From assembly GCA_024102975.1 (NCBI GenBank), contig JAGFJD010000060.1, positions 33,860-97,859 on the forward strand: 64,000 nt of DNA, in the 5' to 3' direction. Made by a program: the position numbers and the translations under genes. The stretch comes from Phaeodactylibacter sp. GTDB taxonomy: Bacteria; Bacteroidota; Bacteroidia; Chitinophagales; Saprospiraceae. Positions 60,171-64,000 of the stretch are shown here, piece by piece. Numbering within the stretch: position 1 is the stretch's first letter; each line of letters starts with the position of its first letter. The notes under the pieces are model-generated. The model ran no database searches and had not been told where the DNA came from. It worked only from the letters and a program-made list of their open reading frames with translations.

Positions 60171-63100
60171 ATGGAAAAGAAATTTATCATTTCTGCTGAG
60201 GAACAAAACATAGATCAGTTGAGGAAGGAGCTTTATGCGTTGGTAGGGCTTGCTTCAAAATATGAAGTTGAATTGGCACAACATCATCCAAAGTGGAAAA
60301 AAGATTTAGACATTAGAATTTTATTCTTTAGGTTTTTCAGAGAAAAACTGCAGACGTACTTCTTGGCATTGACAGCTTCCATCGAATTCATTCCTCAATG
60401 GTTGAAGGATAATGCAAAACTTGATGATGATCAAAAATTACATGACAAGTTCATTGAGGACCGTTTGCATAATTATGAATTGGAATTGAAATCAGCCATT
60501 TTATTTAGCTCGTTCATTGATCTTGAAAAAGGAGTAAGAGCTTTAGCTGATGAACTGGATTTCGAAAATGCAATAGGAGGAAGTATTGGCCAACTTTTGA
60601 GAGACATTGTTTCTGAGTCGAAGATAAGTTCTGAATTTACAGATTTTACGCATTTTTTAAATAACATCCGAAATACAGTCCATTTTGGCGGTTTTCACAC
60701 AAGCGAAGATCGGTTCTTGAAATATAGAGGTAAAGCTTATCATTTGAAAAAAAATGAACCTTTAAATTTTGTTCAATGGCCTTTAGTGATATCTCTAATC
60801 GAAGATACCCTTCGGTTCTTTAAAATGCTTGTTGATTCTCCATTAATAAGTTCTAAAGAATTTATACAACATCCAGATACAAAGGCAGAATTCGAAAAGA
60901 ATCTTGACCAACGTGTTTATCCTACATTCTCAAACTTAAATCTTCCTCAGATTGATAAGGATATACTCGAATTCTGGGAAGCCAACCGGATATTCGAAAA
61001 AAGCGTGGAGCAACGCCCCGAGAACAACCGCTACGTCTTCTACGAAGGCCCCCCCTCCGCCAACGGCAAGCCGGGCATCCACCACGTAATGGCGCGGACG
61101 GTGAAAGACCTCTTTTGCCGCTACCACAGCATGAAAGGCAAGCGCGTGGAGCGCAAAGGCGGGTGGGACACCCACGGCCTGCCCATAGAACTCAACGTGG
61201 AAAAAGAACTGGGCATCACCAAGGAGGACATCGGCAAAACCATCTCGGTCGACGAATACAACCGCCGCTGCCGCGAAACGGTCATGCGCTATAAGGATGT
61301 ATGGGATGACATCACCCGCAAGATGGGCTACTGGGTCGACCTGCACGATCCCTACATCACTTTCGAAAACGACTACATCGAGTCCGTCTGGTGGCTCCTG
61401 AAGCAGCTCTACGATAAGGGCCTGATGTACAAGGGCTACACCATACAGCCCTACTCGCCCGCCGCCGGCACCGGCCTGAGCAGCCACGAGCTGAACCTGC
61501 CCGGCGCCTACCGGGATATCACGGATACTTCGGCAGTGGCGCAGTTCAAAGTCAAAGGAAAGGACAACGAATACTTCCTGGCCTGGACGACCACGCCCTG
61601 GACCCTGCCGTCCAACACCGCCCTGGCGGTAGGCAAGAATATTACCTACGTCAAGGTGCGCTGCTACAACCGCTATACCGGCGCGCTCACCGACGTTATC
61701 CTGGCCAAGGACCGCATGGGGGCTTATTTCACCGAACCCAGCCCGGGCCTGAAACCGGAGGAAGTCAAGGCCGGCAATAAGCCCATCCCCTACCTGGAGG
61801 TCGTCGCCGAAATGAAAGGGGCCGAACTGGAAGGCACGGAGTACGAACAACTGCTGCCCTACGTGCAGCCCGATAAGCCGGCCTTCCGCGTACTGCTGGG
61901 GGACTTCGTCAGTACGGAAGACGGTACGGGTATCGTCCACATCGCCCCCACTTTCGGCGCCGACGACTTCAAAATAGCAAAGGAGAACGACATCCCGCCG
62001 CTGACGGTGAAGGACGAGCTGGGCAACCCCATGCCGCTGGTGGACAAACAGGGCCGCTTCGTGAAAGAAGTGACGGACTTCGCCGGGCGCTACGTCAAGG
62101 ACTACGGCCAGGAGGAAGAACGCCCCGTCGACGTCGACATCGTCATCAAGCTGAAAGAAGAGGACAAGCTGTTCCTCTCCGAAAAATACGTGCACTCCTA
62201 CCCTCATTGCTGGCGTACGGACAAGCCGGTGCTGTACTACCCGCTGGACAGCTGGTTCATCAAAACCACCGCCGTTAAAGAGCGCATGTTCGAACTGAAC
62301 CAAACCATCAACTGGAAGCCCAAATCCACCGGCGAAGGGCGTTTCGGCAAGTGGCTGGAAAACCTGCAGGACTGGAACCTCTCCCGCTCCCGCTACTGGG
62401 GCACCCCCCTGCCCATCTGGCGCAGCGAAGACCAGCGGGAGGAAAAGTGCGTCGGCTCGGTAGAGGAACTGCGCCGGGAGATCGAAAAGGCCAACCAGGC
62501 GCTGGGGCTGGATCAGGCTGTGCCGGATGACCTGCACCGCCCCTACATCGACGAGGTCGTGCTCGTTTCCGATGCCGGCCAATCCATGAAGCGCGAGCCG
62601 GACCTGATCGACGTCTGGTTTGACTCCGGCGCCATGCCGTCAGCCCAGTGGCATTATCCGTTCGAGAACAAAGCGGTGTTCGAAAAAAATTATCCGGCCG
62701 ACTTCATCGCCGAAGGCGTCGACCAGACGCGAGGCTGGTTTTACACCCTGCACGCCATCGCCGTGATGGTGTTCGACAGCGTGTCCTTCAAAAACGTAGT
62801 CTCCAACGGCCTGGTGCTGGACGCCGAGGGCAACAAAATGTCCAAGAGCAAGGGCAATGTGCTGGATCCCTTCGAGGTGATCGAAAGGCACAGCGCCGAC
62901 GTCACCCGCTGGTATATGATGAGCAACGCCAACCCCTGGGACAACCTCAGGTTCGACATCAGGGGGCTGGAGGAAGTGCAGCGCAAGTTCTTCGGCACGC
63001 TCTACAATACCTACTCTTTCTTTGCCCTTTACGCCAACATCGACCAGTTCTACAATAAAGAACAAAAGGTACGCCTGGCCCAGCGCCCCGAGATCGACCG

Positions 63101-64000
63101 CTGGATCGTCTCCCTGCTCAACAGCCTGGTGAAGGAAGTGGACGCCGACTATGCGGATTATGAGCCTACGCAGGCCGCCCGCAAGGTGCACAACTTCGTG
63201 AACGATAACCTGTCCAACTGGTACGTCCGCCTCTGCCGCCGCCGCTTCTGGAAACCCTCCCAGCAGCAGAACGGCAAGAGCGCCGCCATGGACGCCGACA
63301 AGCTGGCCGCCTACCAGACCCTCTATGAATGCCTGGTGACCGTGGCCAAGCTGATGGCGCCCACCGCCCCCTTCTTCGCCGACTGGCTCTACCGCAACCT
63401 CAACGAGGCCAGCGGGCTGGAAGATCACGAATCGGTACACCTTGCCGATTTCCCGGCCGCCGACGAGGCCGTGATCGACAAAGACCTCGAACAACGCATG
63501 GACTACGCCCAGCGCATCTCCTCTCTGGCGCTGTCCCTCCGCAAGAAGGAGAAAATCCGCGTGCGCCAGCCCTTGCACAAAATCCTGCTGCCCATCCTCG
63601 ACAGTCACTTCCAGGAGCAGGTGGAGGGCGTAAAAAGCCTCATCGTATCCGAGATCAACGTGAAGGATATCGAATATGTAGACGATACTTCCGGCATCCT
63701 GAAAAAGAAGATCAAGCCCAACTTCAAGACCCTGGGCCGCCGCCTCGGCAAGGATATGAAAGCCGCCGCCCAGGCCATCGGCAACCTGGGACAGGAAGAT
63801 ATCGCCCGGATCGAAAAGACGAAACGGTATGACCTGGAGGTAGACGGCAGCCGCTACGAGCTGACGCTGGAAGACTTCGAGATCACCGCCGAAGACATCC
63901 CGGGCTGGCAGGTGGCCAGCGACGACGACATTACGGTCGCTCTCGACATCACCCTCGACGAAGAGCTGGAGGCCGAAGGCATGGCCCGCGACATCGTCAA
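60171..64000 (+). CDS. ileS: isoleucyl-tRNA synthetase with N-terminal HEPN-like extension (partial at window end)
   Basis: One open frame from ATG 60171 runs to the window end (1276 codons, no stop), so the C-terminus is cut. Residues 1 to about 245 are an AT-rich helical domain with the HEPN-like motif Arg167-Asn168...His171/His176 (IRNTVHFGGFH), related by eye to abortive-infection-type ribonucleases. From about residue 250 the sequence is an eukaryote-type IleRS: NLNLPQIDKDILEFW, the GIHH signature (302-305), WDTHGLPIE, editing-domain region, FIAEGVDQTRGWFYTL and KMSKS (889-893). The enzyme charges tRNA-Ile. No usable ileS start codon remains in the junction (nearest in-frame Met218 at 60825). 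GC rises sharply at about 60965, inside the IleRS start, which suggests a recombination joint. Confidence 0.93.
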   Translation, partial: MEKKFIISAEEQNIDQLRKELYALVGLASKYEVELAQHHPKWKKDLDIRILFFRFFREKLQTYFLALTASIEFIPQWLKDNAKLDDDQKLHDKFIEDRLHNYELELKSAILFSSFIDLEKGVRALADELDFENAIGGSIGQLLRDIVSESKISSEFTDFTHFLNNIRNTVHFGGFHTSEDRFLKYRGKAYHLKKNEPLNFVQWPLVISLIEDTLRFFKMLVDSPLISSKEFIQHPDTKAEFEKNLDQRVYPTFSNLNLPQIDKDILEFWEANRIFEKSVEQRPENNRYVFYEGPPSANGKPGIHHVMARTVKDLFCRYHSMKGKRVERKGGWDTHGLPIELNVEKELGITKEDIGKTISVDEYNRRCRETVMRYKDVWDDITRKMGYWVDLHDPYITFENDYIESVWWLLKQLYDKGLMYKGYTIQPYSPAAGTGLSSHELNLPGAYRDITDTSAVAQFKVKGKDNEYFLAWTTTPWTLPSNTALAVGKNITYVKVRCYNRYTGALTDVILAKDRMGAYFTEPSPGLKPEEVKAGNKPIPYLEVVAEMKGAELEGTEYEQLLPYVQPDKPAFRVLLGDFVSTEDGTGIVHIAPTFGADDFKIAKENDIPPLTVKDELGNPMPLVDKQGRFVKEVTDFAGRYVKDYGQEEERPVDVDIVIKLKEEDKLFLSEKYVHSYPHCWRTDKPVLYYPLDSWFIKTTAVKERMFELNQTINWKPKSTGEGRFGKWLENLQDWNLSRSRYWGTPLPIWRSEDQREEKCVGSVEELRREIEKANQALGLDQAVPDDLHRPYIDEVVLVSDAGQSMKREPDLIDVWFDSGAMPSAQWHYPFENKAVFEKNYPADFIAEGVDQTRGWFYTLHAIAVMVFDSVSFKNVVSNGLVLDAEGNKMSKSKGNVLDPFEVIERHSADVTRWYMMSNANPWDNLRFDIRGLEEVQRKFFGTLYNTYSFFALYANIDQFYNKEQKVRLAQRPEIDRWIVSLLNSLVKEVDADYADYEPTQAARKVHNFVNDNLSNWYVRLCRRRFWKPSQQQNGKSAAMDADKLAAYQTLYECLVTVAKLMAPTAPFFADWLYRNLNEASGLEDHESVHLADFPAADEAVIDKDLEQRMDYAQRISSLALSLRKKEKIRVRQPLHKILLPILDSHFQEQVEGVKSLIVSEINVKDIEYVDDTSGILKKKIKPNFKTLGRRLGKDMKAAAQAIGNLGQEDIARIEKTKRYDLEVDGSRYELTLEDFEITAEDIPGWQVASDDDITVALDITLDEELEAEGMARDIV

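Noticed and set aside
60936..62582. 548-aa open frame on the minus strand over ileS
   Set aside because: It mirrors the third-position GC of ileS and has no family features.

Overview
The window comes from a GC-rich member of the Bacteroidota, most likely Saprospiria (Lewinella/Phaeodactylibacter/Haliscomenobacter-like; this placement is inference). The evidence is type IX secretion C-terminal sorting domains on secreted proteins, Bacteroidota promoters (TTG, about 20 nt, TAnnTTTG), a SusC-style carboxypeptidase-regulatory/TonB receptor, LytTR/LytS regulation, DUF5606 and DUF4783 proteins, and an eukaryote-type (GIHH) IleRS. I saw no rRNA, tRNA, IS element, prophage or CRISPR array.

Layout. 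0-5 kb: housekeeping cluster on the minus strand (spoT/rel, Fur regulator, STAS protein, purA). 5-26 kb: two giant secreted proteins (1815 and 4777 aa) sharing a roughly 1.3-kaa C-terminal module (HYR-like region, dockerin-like, cohesin-like, T9SS sorting domain); the larger one adds 17 DUF11-type repeats. 26-36 kb: two DUF2141 proteins, a LytTR response regulator and a LytS-type kinase, and a BlaI-BlaR1-PDZ operon with two palindromic BlaI operators. 36-46 kb: TonB-dependent receptor, LETM1-like protein, DUF5606 protein, oligoendopeptidase F, a GT2 glycosyltransferase, a TIGR02757 protein and small secreted proteins. 46-58 kb: glucosaminidase, gpmI, M28 peptidase, hpt, suhB, ABC transporter genes, a frameshifted DUF1028 gene and a candidate small RNA. 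58-61 kb: AT-rich accessory island with nucleotidyltransferase, orphan VapB and VapBC. 60.2 kb to the end: isoleucyl-tRNA synthetase.

The most striking part is the right end. A leader peptide with six Ile codons in seven, followed by a textbook attenuator (alternative 2:3 antiterminator, 13-bp terminator), lies upstream of ileS. Between them sits an AT-rich block with a VapBC toxin-antitoxin pair and a HEPN-like domain of about 245 residues that reads in frame, with no stop and no internal ileS start, into IleRS. The gene therefore appears to encode a HEPN-like/IleRS fusion, and the toxin-antitoxin genes appear to lie under isoleucine-tRNA attenuation. Many 3' intergenic regions also carry long palindromes of unrelated sequence.
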